Shown in pieces: positions 40,781 to 50,204 of a stretch of DNA of 64,000 bases. Position numbers and translations under genes: made by a program. The stretch covers positions 1-64,000 of the forward strand of contig CAJUEX010000001.1 in the NCBI GenBank assembly GCA_910585715.1, written 5' to 3'. This DNA is from an uncultured Lachnospiraceae bacterium (GTDB lineage: Bacteria > Bacillota > Clostridia > Lachnospirales > Lachnospiraceae). The notes under the pieces were generated by a model. It ran no database searches. It was not told the origin of the DNA and was given only the letters and a program-made list of their open reading frames with translations. Each line of letters begins with the position of its first letter. Positions within the stretch are counted from its first letter, which is position 1.

Positions 40781-43499
40781 GTTCTTTTCTCCTTCTCTTT
40801 TTGCTCATGCTTTTCGCAAAGGCAAAAACACCTGCCATCACTGCTATTAACGCTGCCCCATATAAAATTTCTGCTTTTACATAAGTACGCAAAAGCACAA
40901 GCGGCTCCACGCCCGGCACTTTGATTTCCTTTCCTCCTGAAAGGACAGCCAGCTCTTCTGTTCCTGCCTGCTCCCCGTTTATATAAACCTTCCATTTGCC
41001 TTTGGGCAGCGTTATAGAAGCCTCTTCCATATTTGGGTTGTAGATAATACAGATTTTATTTTCAAGAAACAGGTTTTCTTCTTCCACCACTGTATAGGCG
41101 ATTACATTCTCCTCACCAGCCTCTAAAAACCTCATATTCTTTTGAAGCTCTAAAGCGGTTCCGTAAGAAAGTCCCTTATGGCTTTTGCGAAACTCCATAA
41201 GCCCTTTATAATAAGCCACCAGTTCCCTGTATTCTGAAATATCATTCCATTTAATGCTGTTTACAAAATCCCCGGCGCTGTAAGAATTGCCATAAATCTT
41301 TGCCGGGTCATCCTCTGCTGTCTTGCTTCTTTTCATTTCCTCTCCCGACTGTATAAAGGGCACCCCCTGAACCGTCATGACAACGGCAGCCGAAAGCTTA
41401 TTGCGTTTTTCCCACATATCTTCCGATTCGCTGCTGCAGTTTTGCCTGATTAAATCCCACAGGGTGTACCCGTCATGACAGGATGCATAATTAATACATT
41501 GGACAGGGTCTTTTGTCCAGCTTCCCATGGTTTCTTTCGTTATTTCCTGAGCCGTTGCCCCGACCACTCCGAACAATACGGAATTTTTTGTAAACTCTTC
41601 CTCAAAAATTCCGCTTACATATTTTTGTATACCTCTCCGGAATACATTGGAAAACACTGCAATCCCCGGCATTGCCCCGGCATTTTCCGATTCTGCCATC
41701 CGGTTGCCGCTTATGGTGTCGCCCCCTGTCCAGCCTTCTCCGTAAATATAAATGCTCTTATCCACCTGATTTAATTCTTCCCGGATAAGATTCATGGTTT
41801 CCAAATCAATCAGTCCCATTAAATCAAAGCGAAAGCCGTCCACATGATACTCCTTTGCCCAGTAAACAACCGAATCCACAATGAACTTTCTTGCCATGGC
41901 ACGTTCCGTTGCCACCTCGTTCCCGCAGGCGGAGCCATTGGAATAAGTGCCGTCTTCCCTTATCCGGTAATAATATCCCGGCACGATTTTATTAAAATTA
42001 GATTCTCCCGGGTCGGAAGTATGATTGTACACCACATCCATAACTACCCGGATTCCCTTTTTATGCAGGCTTTGCACCATTTGCTTGTATTCCTTTATGC
42101 GCACTTCCCCATGATAAGGGTCTGTGGAATAAGAGCCTTCCGGCACATTAAAATTCTGCGTCATGTATCCCCAGTTGTATGACTCCTCCGGGTGTTCCTC
42201 GTCCACCTCTCCGGAATCCTGGGTGGGCAAAAGGTGCACATGGGTCACTCCCAGATTTCCAAGGTAATCTAACGCTGTAGCCTCTCCTTTTTCATTTACG
42301 GTCCCCTCCTCCGTAAGCCCGAGATATTTTCCTTTTTCTTTAACACCGGAGCTTGCATCTATCGTATAATCCCGCACGCTCATTTCATATAAGATAATAT
42401 CCCGAAAGGAAGCAAGAGGCGGCTTTGTTTCTTCCAAAAAGCCCTGTGGATTGGTCTGTTCCAAATCTATGACCATCCCTCTCTTTCCGTTTATGCCGCA
42501 CGCTCTGGCATAAGGGTCTACCGCTTCCCTTTCCTGTCCCAGCACTGTTACCGAATAAGTATAATACACTCCCGCAAAATCACCGGACAGCTTCAAATAC
42601 CATGTCCCTTTTTCATCCTGTTCCATGGGATAGGAATTCAACAGGTCGTCTCCGTCTCCTGTTTCATACAGATTCAGCTCCACCCTGCCGGCAGTAGGCG
42701 CCCATACCCTGAAAGCGGTAGCTTCTTTTGAATATACTGCTCCTAAATCATTTCCCTCATAGACATAATTCTTTTCAAATTCTTTTTTGGAAAAAATCTG
42801 TCCGGCTTCTATGGCTCTTTTTTCCATACCTTTTACAGATAGATAATTGCAGTCTGAAAGATTTACTGCCTTATCCAAAAGCCCTGTTCCTTTTACCATA
42901 TTTCCTTCTGTCTTTATATCCAGTTCTTTCAAAGGCTTTAAATCTCCGTCCTGCTCCTCCATGGAAATCACCAGCTGTTCCGCCTGCTTTTTTGAAATAT
43001 CCGGGCAGTATAAAGCAAAAGAAACCTGATTTACATCATCGTACCTTGCCCACATGATACGCTGTCCCATATTCAGCGCTTTCTCCGAATAAAAAACCTG
43101 ATTTTCTTCCTGAAGAAAATAAACGGAAAGCACTCCATTTTCCGCTCTGGACAAATCCAGATACCGGTCCGCTTCCACATCCTTCCTCTCCCAGTCCTTA
43201 TACTTAAGCAACGTTCCGATTCCGGCATTTTCCTCTATATTCTTTAACGTTATCTCAGCAGATGCCCAGCCTTCTTTTGAAGTATTCGATAAAGCATATT
43301 CCTGTCCCTCTGTCCCATCTGTCCAGAGCCAGAGACTCCAGTCCTCATAGTCTCCTTCATAGCGGATATAATGGATGTCCAGGGTCAGCTCTTTGAAAGG
43401 CTCTGCCTGTACAGGAAAGCCTCCCATAAGCAGCAGCCCCATTATGAAAAAAATGCCCAGACCTATATTCCATTTTATTTTATCCTTCATTTTCCTCAT
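40758..43499 (-). CDS. pulA: Membrane-anchored type I pullulanase
   Basis: 913 residues. An N-terminal signal (IGLGIFFIMGLLLMGGFPVQA), carbohydrate-binding beta domains including CBM48 (ATAFRVWAPTAGRVELNLY) and a GH13 catalytic domain with the pullulanase hallmark YNWGYMTQNFNVPEGSY are present. Catalytic regions are VVMDVVYNHT, DGFRFDLMGL (nucleophile), YIYGEGW (acid/base) and ASCHDGYTLWD. A C-terminal membrane helix with a basic tail (LYGAALIAVMAGVFAFA, KSMSKKRRRKE) holds it on the cell surface. It cleaves alpha-1,6 links in pullulan or branched glucans. Its place inside an exopolysaccharide operon suggests polymer editing or foraging. Confidence 0.93.
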   Translation of the reverse strand: MRKMKDKIKWNIGLGIFFIMGLLLMGGFPVQAEPFKELTLDIHYIRYEGDYEDWSLWLWTDGTEGQEYALSNTSKEGWASAEITLKNIEENAGIGTLLKYKDWERKDVEADRYLDLSRAENGVLSVYFLQEENQVFYSEKALNMGQRIMWARYDDVNQVSFALYCPDISKKQAEQLVISMEEQDGDLKPLKELDIKTEGNMVKGTGLLDKAVNLSDCNYLSVKGMEKRAIEAGQIFSKKEFEKNYVYEGNDLGAVYSKEATAFRVWAPTAGRVELNLYETGDGDDLLNSYPMEQDEKGTWYLKLSGDFAGVYYTYSVTVLGQEREAVDPYARACGINGKRGMVIDLEQTNPQGFLEETKPPLASFRDIILYEMSVRDYTIDASSGVKEKGKYLGLTEEGTVNEKGEATALDYLGNLGVTHVHLLPTQDSGEVDEEHPEESYNWGYMTQNFNVPEGSYSTDPYHGEVRIKEYKQMVQSLHKKGIRVVMDVVYNHTSDPGESNFNKIVPGYYYRIREDGTYSNGSACGNEVATERAMARKFIVDSVVYWAKEYHVDGFRFDLMGLIDLETMNLIREELNQVDKSIYIYGEGWTGGDTISGNRMAESENAGAMPGIAVFSNVFRRGIQKYVSGIFEEEFTKNSVLFGVVGATAQEITKETMGSWTKDPVQCINYASCHDGYTLWDLIRQNCSSESEDMWEKRNKLSAAVVMTVQGVPFIQSGEEMKRSKTAEDDPAKIYGNSYSAGDFVNSIKWNDISEYRELVAYYKGLMEFRKSHKGLSYGTALELQKNMRFLEAGEENVIAYTVVEEENLFLENKICIIYNPNMEEASITLPKGKWKVYINGEQAGTEELAVLSGGKEIKVPGVEPLVLLRTYVKAEILYGAALIAVMAGVFAFAKSMSKKRRRKEHEHSGNH

Positions 43500-43514
43500 A
43501 TCTTATTACCCCGT

Positions 43515-44753
43515 TTAAGCTTCCGCATACTTATAAATTTTTTCCAAAGCCCTGTATGGTTCAAAATGGCTCATATTTGCCTTGTCCGTAAGTTCTTTTC
43601 TAAGCCCCTTATCAGATGCCGCTTTTATGATTCCTTCCGCAATTCCCTCCGGCGTCAGCTTAACTAAAATCCCTGTTTCATACCGGTTCAGCTGTTCCTT
43701 ATTTCCATGGCAGTCGGAAGCAATCACTGGTCTTTGCAAAATAACCGCTTCCGAAATGGAAGTGCAGCAGCCCTCGTATCTGGTTGCCTGCACATAAATA
43801 TCACATGCCGCCATATATGGGTATGGATTATCCGTAGCTCCCAGCAAAATGAAACTATCCTCCAGTCCCTCTTCTCTGATAAGCTTTTTTATATTCTCCG
43901 TTTCCGGTCCCTCTCCAAGCACATACCATTTCACGTCATATCCCTTCTTCCTTACAAGGGATAATGCCAAAACAGCCAGGTCATATGCCTTTACAGGCGC
44001 AATCCTTGCTGCCGTCAATAACAGGATTTGATTTTTTTCCTTCCTCTCTTTAAGCCCCTTGAGAAATAACGGGTGCATATCCTGTGTCTTTGCTGCCTTT
44101 TCTTTGATTTCTTCCGTATCCAGCAAATTGTAAAATACATCCATCTTTCCTGCCAAATCGGGATACACTTTGGCAAAATGGCTGCATATGCTTTTTGATA
44201 CGCAGTAAATGCCATCTGCCTTTTTATAATATGGCTCATCCAATGCAGGACAATAGCCGCTGTCCAAAAATTCATTGTGCAAAAAGACTATTTTCTTTTT
44301 TGCCTTTACATGGTCCATCACATAATAAGTAGCCGCCCCCTGAATATAGGCAACTGCCAGGTCAAATTCTTCCTCCTGCCTTTTGGCATGGTCAGACAGC
44401 AGCTTCCAGAAAAGCTTTTTGAAATCAAGCCCTGTGTGCTTTCTCTGATATGCTGCCATTTTCCGCAAATAACCGGCCTCCCTGAAGAAATAGCCTTTAT
44501 AAAATCCATTCTTTATAATGGTTTTTGCCAGCTCTTTTTTCGCTTTTTTATCCAGCACTGATTCTGTACAGGGATTTTCATTTAATATCCTCACTCCTTT
44601 GGGCACATGCTGAAACATTTCCCCTCTGTTTATTACGGAAAAAAGGGAAATTTCAAAACGTTCCGTATCCATGTATTTCAGCATGGAAAGCAGGCACTTT
44701 TCAGCGCCTGCCCTTCCCATGGTATTGATGACAAAAAGAATCTTTTTCTTCAT
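43515..44753 (-). CDS. GT4 family glycosyltransferase
   Basis: 412 residues from the ATG at 44753. It is a GT-B fold with FVINTMGRAGAEKCLLSML at the N-terminus, LLTAARIAPVKAYDLAVLAL and the donor-site motif VQATRYEGCCTSISEAVILQRPVIASD near the end, where the EGC…SEA Glu pair is typical of GT4. The enzyme is cytoplasmic; donor and acceptor unknown. It lies 4 bp after the large membrane protein gene. Confidence 0.9.
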   Translation of the reverse strand: MKKKILFVINTMGRAGAEKCLLSMLKYMDTERFEISLFSVINRGEMFQHVPKGVRILNENPCTESVLDKKAKKELAKTIIKNGFYKGYFFREAGYLRKMAAYQRKHTGLDFKKLFWKLLSDHAKRQEEEFDLAVAYIQGAATYYVMDHVKAKKKIVFLHNEFLDSGYCPALDEPYYKKADGIYCVSKSICSHFAKVYPDLAGKMDVFYNLLDTEEIKEKAAKTQDMHPLFLKGLKERKEKNQILLLTAARIAPVKAYDLAVLALSLVRKKGYDVKWYVLGEGPETENIKKLIREEGLEDSFILLGATDNPYPYMAACDIYVQATRYEGCCTSISEAVILQRPVIASDCHGNKEQLNRYETGILVKLTPEGIAEGIIKAASDKGLRKELTDKANMSHFEPYRALEKIYKYAEA

Positions 44754-44757
44754 TGCA

Positions 44758-47097
44758 TTATTTCCCACTCTCTGTATGATTCTGCTCCTGCACTTTTATT
44801 TCTTCAATTTTCTTTTCTATTTCAGAAACATCTTCGCCCCGTTCCAGCTTACGGATACGCAGCTTCTTATAATAATCTAAATCAGTATCTTCATTATATT
44901 TATAATTTATGGCAAAATTATTTATCATATAAGGATTTTGTTCAAACTTATAAACCACACATTCCTCATCTTCCATATAAACTTCCATCTGTTCCGGAAA
45001 GGCTTTTTGATACTCTTCAATCCAGCAGGCAAGCTTTGCCTCCACCATCCTTCTGTTTTTCAGTATATTATAATATTTCATCATACCGGTTTCAGATATT
45101 CCAAGCAGTTCTCCTTCCAATATGTCTCTGGCATCCTCTTTGGCAAGGGGGTCATTCTTATATTCCAGATTACTGTACCTGACTTCATTGTACACAAGCG
45201 GCTGCTTTTCCAGAACGAAAAATACATATTTTGTAGGTATTTCCAGATACATCTCCTCTTTATACATTTCCATACTGGAAATAAATTCCCAAAGCTCATA
45301 ATGATATCCTCTGTTTCTGACAAGAGCCAGCTCTTCTACAGGAGATACTACAGTCCAGCTGCCTCTTGGCAGTTCTTCATCTGCCTTTACACATGTTTTT
45401 GCAGCTAACGAAGGCTCTAAGTAAAAATGGGTCTGTATGGGCATATATCCCAATTCATAGGTAACAAAGAACAATACTGCAGCTGTCCCATAGGCAAAAA
45501 GAACGCCCAGGATTTTTATTTTCTTAGTCATTATCCTGCAAAACAATTCTACTGGAAACGCCAGCATAAGAGGAGCGATATATCCAATGAACATCATCAT
45601 TCTTTCTTCCTTCATCAGCTTTGGAATACCTAATATCCAATAACTGTACATCACAATCAGAAGAAGTAAAAATACCCATATGCCTCCATACATTTTGTCC
45701 TTCCATTCTACCTTTTTCATCAACAAAAGCACTATATAGTATAAGGCGAAAAGTCCCATACATATCCAGAATACGTATCCCCAGTAGGAATTCATATCCT
45801 CCACCTGAAGCTGATAAACTGCGGTGAGCTTTTCTGTGATTTTCTCCATTATTCCGGCTTTTTTCTCTGCCGGCTTCTTTGAAGCTTCCTCATTTCCGCC
45901 TTCCTCACCGCCATTATCATCCGGCACCGCACCGGTATCTGCATTCTGGCTGTTGCTGTTGATAACGCCCATTGCCCAGTTCATGGAGCCCTGCCAGTAT
46001 TTACCCGATGCAAGGCCGATAACAAATGGCGTAATGCTGATCAGGGCAATCAGGCCTACTCCGGCAAGCAGCTTCTTTATCATCGGGAACCGGAAAACCT
46101 TTTTTATAAAAGGCACACAAAGACTGCCGCATAATAACACCGCAAAAATAACCGTATAAAAATGCATGGACAGCACAATGGCAGCGCTCAGGGCAAAGTA
46201 AATGCCGTCTTTCCATTTTTCCTTTTTGAGAAATTTCCCCAGATAAAAAAAACAGGGAATCAAAAACAGCATGCCTGTTTCCTGCGGAAGCGTATAAATA
46301 GTACGATATCCATAATAACTTCCCGCAAAATCCGTTACGCAGTAAATAAGGAAGGGAATCATTGCCGCTGTTCTGGAATGGAATATGCGTCTTGCAATAA
46401 AGTAGAGCATAATCGCCATAAGAACACAATTATAGGCTCCCCAGTAACGAAAAACGATATTCAGGTTCAAGCCGGAAAGCTTATGAAAGGCGGAAAGCAT
46501 ATTATGCATCCCGAAGGGATAAACGCCGTCATAAAAAATATCCCCCTGCTCCATATAGTTAATCCATTCATTATGAACGTACATATCGGAAGTCAGATAT
46601 GCATAATTGTCAAAGACCAGTATCCACTTTCTGGCAATCAGGGCGCCAAGGGAAACCAACAGAATAAGATGCTCCAATATATACTTTGAAAAGAACCCTT
46701 TACAGTAGCTCCACAAAAAATGCATCAATTCCCGGCCCTGCTTTTGCACTGTCCTTTTGGCATATATGCTAAACTTATACTGGCCCCCGCTGATTAATGT
46801 GGACCACTGAAAGGCTTCTTCGAATTTCTTCTTATAGCTGATTCCTTTTATTTTCCAGTAAACCAGAATTACTGCCGCTATGCTTATTACAAGAGTCACC
46901 GTGTTATATATATGCAAAAGCCCTAAAAGATACACGCAGCTGATAATGGTTACATGACTTGCAATCAGAGCTTTTATAACATTTTCTCCGGCTTCCCTGC
47001 CGCTCAGCTTTAGTCTCATCACCTTTGCAGGTATGAAAATAATGTATAAGAAATAGAAAAATGTAAATTGTACAAAATAGAGTATACTGTCTGCCAC
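44758..47097 (-). CDS. Large polytopic membrane protein of the Pel-like operon
   Basis: 779 residues from a GTG with AGGAGG 7 nt upstream. About 12 membrane segments span residues 1-560, followed by a soluble domain of about 200 residues and a basic/acidic helical tail (KKLRIRKLERGEDVSEIEKKI). The loop NEWINYMEQGDIFYDGVYPFGMHNM resembles the first external loop of GT-C type glycosyltransferases, but the assignment is uncertain. There is no PelB-like outer-membrane part, as expected for a Gram-positive. It sits directly after PelE, so a role in polymer synthesis, modification or export is likely. Confidence 0.7.
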   Translation of the reverse strand: MADSILYFVQFTFFYFLYIIFIPAKVMRLKLSGREAGENVIKALIASHVTIISCVYLLGLLHIYNTVTLVISIAAVILVYWKIKGISYKKKFEEAFQWSTLISGGQYKFSIYAKRTVQKQGRELMHFLWSYCKGFFSKYILEHLILLVSLGALIARKWILVFDNYAYLTSDMYVHNEWINYMEQGDIFYDGVYPFGMHNMLSAFHKLSGLNLNIVFRYWGAYNCVLMAIMLYFIARRIFHSRTAAMIPFLIYCVTDFAGSYYGYRTIYTLPQETGMLFLIPCFFYLGKFLKKEKWKDGIYFALSAAIVLSMHFYTVIFAVLLCGSLCVPFIKKVFRFPMIKKLLAGVGLIALISITPFVIGLASGKYWQGSMNWAMGVINSNSQNADTGAVPDDNGGEEGGNEEASKKPAEKKAGIMEKITEKLTAVYQLQVEDMNSYWGYVFWICMGLFALYYIVLLLMKKVEWKDKMYGGIWVFLLLLIVMYSYWILGIPKLMKEERMMMFIGYIAPLMLAFPVELFCRIMTKKIKILGVLFAYGTAAVLFFVTYELGYMPIQTHFYLEPSLAAKTCVKADEELPRGSWTVVSPVEELALVRNRGYHYELWEFISSMEMYKEEMYLEIPTKYVFFVLEKQPLVYNEVRYSNLEYKNDPLAKEDARDILEGELLGISETGMMKYYNILKNRRMVEAKLACWIEEYQKAFPEQMEVYMEDEECVVYKFEQNPYMINNFAINYKYNEDTDLDYYKKLRIRKLERGEDVSEIEKKIEEIKVQEQNHTESGK

Positions 47098-47112
47098 CTT
47101 TATGCCTCCTCT

Positions 47113-48021
47113 TTATTTTGCAAGCCAGAACCTTACAATATCCAGCCCCTTCTGTGATAAAGAAACGCTGGACTTTGTCAGCTTTCTCAGGGCCTCGTCA
47201 AATTCCTCATCTTTTCCAAGGATATATTTAATATACATAACGTTCAGATATGACTGTTCCGAAAAAGGCTGTCTTATTAAGGATAAATCCGCCCATTGTT
47301 CCGCCTCTTTTACCTTTCCAACCTTTTGAAGAGCCCTTACCATCATGGCATAATGGCTTTCCGTAATAGCCTCCTGATGAAATTTTTCCAGATTGTCCAT
47401 CAGATTAATGAACATATAATCATATTTGGTCTCCTCTACTCCAATCAGACCTCCGCTGTTTAAAATCCGCAGAACCGCATCTAAAAACTCCACATTGGTC
47501 TGCTGATTGCTTCGGTCTTCATCGTATTTTACCTGAAGCTCATTTAACTGCACCGTAAACTTATTAAATACATCCGTCAAAGCTGCAGCGGCATAATGGG
47601 AAGTTTCCGAATCCTCATTTTCCACCGCCTTACGGACCAGGCTGAGCTTTTCGCTGATATCCATTTTCAGCATATTCAGCATGGCTCTCCTTCGGTCCTT
47701 TGCAACAGCAACCGTAAGCACTTCCTCTAAAGGCAGCACTTCCATTTCCTGTTCCCTGTCCACGGTTTCCAAAAACTCTTTCCGGCTCTTATCCATGCTT
47801 AAGTTTTCATAATCCACATCTTTGTTCCGAAAGAGCAATCCCAAAAGATAGCTGAAAAAATAGCAGAATACTCCCGTAACCGGACAAAGAAGCATAATAA
47901 AGCCCCTCTGAAACACATAGGGAAGTTTTGTCTTTATCCCCATAACAGCCATATACAAAACTGCAATGACCGCATTTATGATTACAATCCAGAAAACAAC
48001 TATCTCACTATTATAATCCAT
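47113..48021 (-). CDS. pelE: PelE-like membrane/TPR protein
   Basis: 302 residues. Two N-terminal membrane helices (VVFWIVIINAVIAVLYMAV and GFIMLLCPVTGVFCYFFSY) precede a cytoplasmic helical region. The stretch KAVENEDSETSHYAAAAL and the TPR-like helices around SHYAMMVRALQKVGKVKEAEQWADLSL match the PelE layout. In Pseudomonas PelE pairs with PelD to form the c-di-GMP-responsive inner-membrane complex with PelF and PelG. Here it overlaps the pelD-like gene by 11 bp, which supports the pairing. Sequence resemblance is moderate and gene order adds weight. Confidence 0.8.
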   Translation of the reverse strand: MDYNSEIVVFWIVIINAVIAVLYMAVMGIKTKLPYVFQRGFIMLLCPVTGVFCYFFSYLLGLLFRNKDVDYENLSMDKSRKEFLETVDREQEMEVLPLEEVLTVAVAKDRRRAMLNMLKMDISEKLSLVRKAVENEDSETSHYAAAALTDVFNKFTVQLNELQVKYDEDRSNQQTNVEFLDAVLRILNSGGLIGVEETKYDYMFINLMDNLEKFHQEAITESHYAMMVRALQKVGKVKEAEQWADLSLIRQPFSEQSYLNVMYIKYILGKDEEFDEALRKLTKSSVSLSQKGLDIVRFWLAK

Positions 48022-50200
48022 TTACGATAACCGCCTTACTTTCCAATCCGTTTTTGTTTAATTTAGCAACTACAAATTCCACGTCCACATAACTTGCATG
48101 GGCGAGAACATAGACAAATTTATCCTCATCCTCCAGCTTACCGATTTTGTCTTCATCACGCACCAGAAGCCTTAACTTCTCGCTGATTCCTTCCAGGCTT
48201 TCTTCGCCCATATTGATTCGTATCACACTGTATTCTGCCTGTTCGTAAGGCACATCCTTCAGCTTTTCCATTATCTGCTGCCTGAAGACTTCCGGGAACA
48301 GCACGCTGGTATTTTCATAATACTTCTGCTGCCTTCCCACTTCCTCATATTGATATCCCTTTTCCAGACTGGTTGTAATAATCTTTGCCAGCACAAGGAA
48401 TAAGTTCTTCTGGTAAGTGTTCAACTGTTCAAACTCCATATTCCAAAGCATAATAATATATATCAGCTTATTTTCGGAGTAAATGGGAGCAGCCATTCGC
48501 GGAAGCTCTGTTCCCACCTGATGGTTTATGAAGATGTCCCTTGTCTCTAATGCCTGCTGCATAGCCGGATAATCAGGCAGCTTGATTGCTCTGTTCATAA
48601 TTCTTGCATCGCCGGTAGTGGCCTCAATAAAATGAAAATACTCGCCGCGGCCTGCTTTATATATACAGACATCCTTCACATTCATAATCTTACGCACCAC
48701 CCCTAAGGATGCAACAGCGATTTTTTCCGGGTCCAGCACATCCAGTTCTGATACGATATTATAAATCTTACCGATACTGTCACCATAATTAATCAGCCTG
48801 TCTTCAAATACTTTCTTTATCTCTACATTTGTTTTGTTCACATCATAAATCAGTTCATATTCTTCCTGCAAATCCGCCATCTGCTCATCCTGTTCCTTCA
48901 TGGACAGCTTATACCTGAGAATCGTATAGGAAACCATAATTGCCACGATGAGATAGAATAAAAACTGGAAAATAACCGAATACTGGGAAAGCGCCGCCGA
49001 AATCCCCTGTCCTGTCTGCAGCATCCGCAAATAAAGGGTCCCTCCTGTAGCCAGCACCACTGCCAGCACGCTGTGTCCGATTCCAAACGCAACGGAAGCA
49101 ATCAACACATACAGGAGCATGAAATCAATTCCGGAAAACATACTCATAAAGCCAAACTGATATGTGACAAGGAATGCCAGGGCAAACAAGGCTATGTTCT
49201 CCACAATTCTTCTGCCCTTCCCCAGCATGGTGAACAGGTTTTTCCTAAACTGCTCTTTTGCCTTCTTCTGCTCCCTTTCTTCCGCCGTCAACACTTTTTC
49301 ATTCAGGGCGGTATAATTGGTTTCCACAAACTTACCGGTACGCTTTAAGCCTGCTTCCAGCTCAATAAGAGGAGAATACCGAAATTCCTCAATAAATTTA
49401 GTCCCGTCCGGAAACATATTTCTTTTTTTGTTCTCTCCTGTGTCTATGGAAACCGGACCTTCCAGCTGCTTTTCCATAAAATCCGAAAGCTCTTTATCAG
49501 ACGTTACTCTTTTTCCTTCTATATGATACAGGTTCCGGGAACAGTCTTCCCGCATAATCGCCTTATACACGGCATCTACGGCATCAGACACATAAATTGT
49601 CATAAAGGAACCATATCCGGTAGCCTTAATGACTCCCCTCTTTTTGGCATCAAAAAACATTTCCTCAATGGGATTTAACTTTTCATAGACAAAATGGGAG
49701 GGACCATATATAAGAGGAAATCTCAAGATAGTCACCTTCATTCCTGCGCCGTCATAAAGCTGACAGAGACATTCTCCGTTATAAATAATCATGTCTTTTA
49801 TTTTATCTGTTTCCGGCACAGTCTCCTCATTTACCGCCTCGTCATAGTTTTCTCCAAATACGCTCATGGAGGATAAATAAATAAAACGTCTTACCTGATT
49901 GGTTTTAGCGCAGATAAGCACATTGGTAAGCCGGGAGCTAAACGACGCTGCCGTCATATCCTCTTTCCAGTTGAAAGCATCATCCTGCGCTCCCATAAAG
50001 ATTACCGTATCCGGCTGAACACATTGAATAATATATTTCACATCCAGTCCGTCGGTTGAAAATTCAAAGATATTATGGGGCGGCAGCTTTACTGCCTTCT
50101 CCTTTGACCTTTTACCCGCAATTGTATAAATATCACATTTTTCCCTGTACAGACGCTCAATGAGATGATTCATCATAAAGCCGTATTCACCAACAATCAA
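48011..50200 (-). CDS. pelD: SDR-PelD fusion, putative c-di-GMP receptor
   Basis: 729 residues from TTG. Residues 1-260 are an extended SDR (epimerase-like) fold: VGEYGFMMNHL, YLSSMSVFGEN, ILRFPLIYGPSHF. The YxxxK pair reads YNGEC, so the catalytic Lys is absent. Four membrane helices (about 335-440), a coiled coil, a GAF domain (about 490-620) and a degenerate GGDEF domain follow, which is the PelD layout. An RxxD inhibitory-type site, RDED at about 681-684, precedes KIGKLEDEDKF in place of GGDEF, so it should bind but not make c-di-GMP. Upstream, AGGGAGGGG is 6 nt from an in-frame ATT at 50209 and 15 nt from the TTG, so an AUU start (reading KVLIVGEYGF) is quite possible. Confidence 0.85.
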   Translation of the reverse strand: MIVGEYGFMMNHLIERLYREKCDIYTIAGKRSKEKAVKLPPHNIFEFSTDGLDVKYIIQCVQPDTVIFMGAQDDAFNWKEDMTAASFSSRLTNVLICAKTNQVRRFIYLSSMSVFGENYDEAVNEETVPETDKIKDMIIYNGECLCQLYDGAGMKVTILRFPLIYGPSHFVYEKLNPIEEMFFDAKKRGVIKATGYGSFMTIYVSDAVDAVYKAIMREDCSRNLYHIEGKRVTSDKELSDFMEKQLEGPVSIDTGENKKRNMFPDGTKFIEEFRYSPLIELEAGLKRTGKFVETNYTALNEKVLTAEEREQKKAKEQFRKNLFTMLGKGRRIVENIALFALAFLVTYQFGFMSMFSGIDFMLLYVLIASVAFGIGHSVLAVVLATGGTLYLRMLQTGQGISAALSQYSVIFQFLFYLIVAIMVSYTILRYKLSMKEQDEQMADLQEEYELIYDVNKTNVEIKKVFEDRLINYGDSIGKIYNIVSELDVLDPEKIAVASLGVVRKIMNVKDVCIYKAGRGEYFHFIEATTGDARIMNRAIKLPDYPAMQQALETRDIFINHQVGTELPRMAAPIYSENKLIYIIMLWNMEFEQLNTYQKNLFLVLAKIITTSLEKGYQYEEVGRQQKYYENTSVLFPEVFRQQIMEKLKDVPYEQAEYSVIRINMGEESLEGISEKLRLLVRDEDKIGKLEDEDKFVYVLAHASYVDVEFVVAKLNKNGLESKAVIVNGL

Positions 50201-50204
50201 TACT

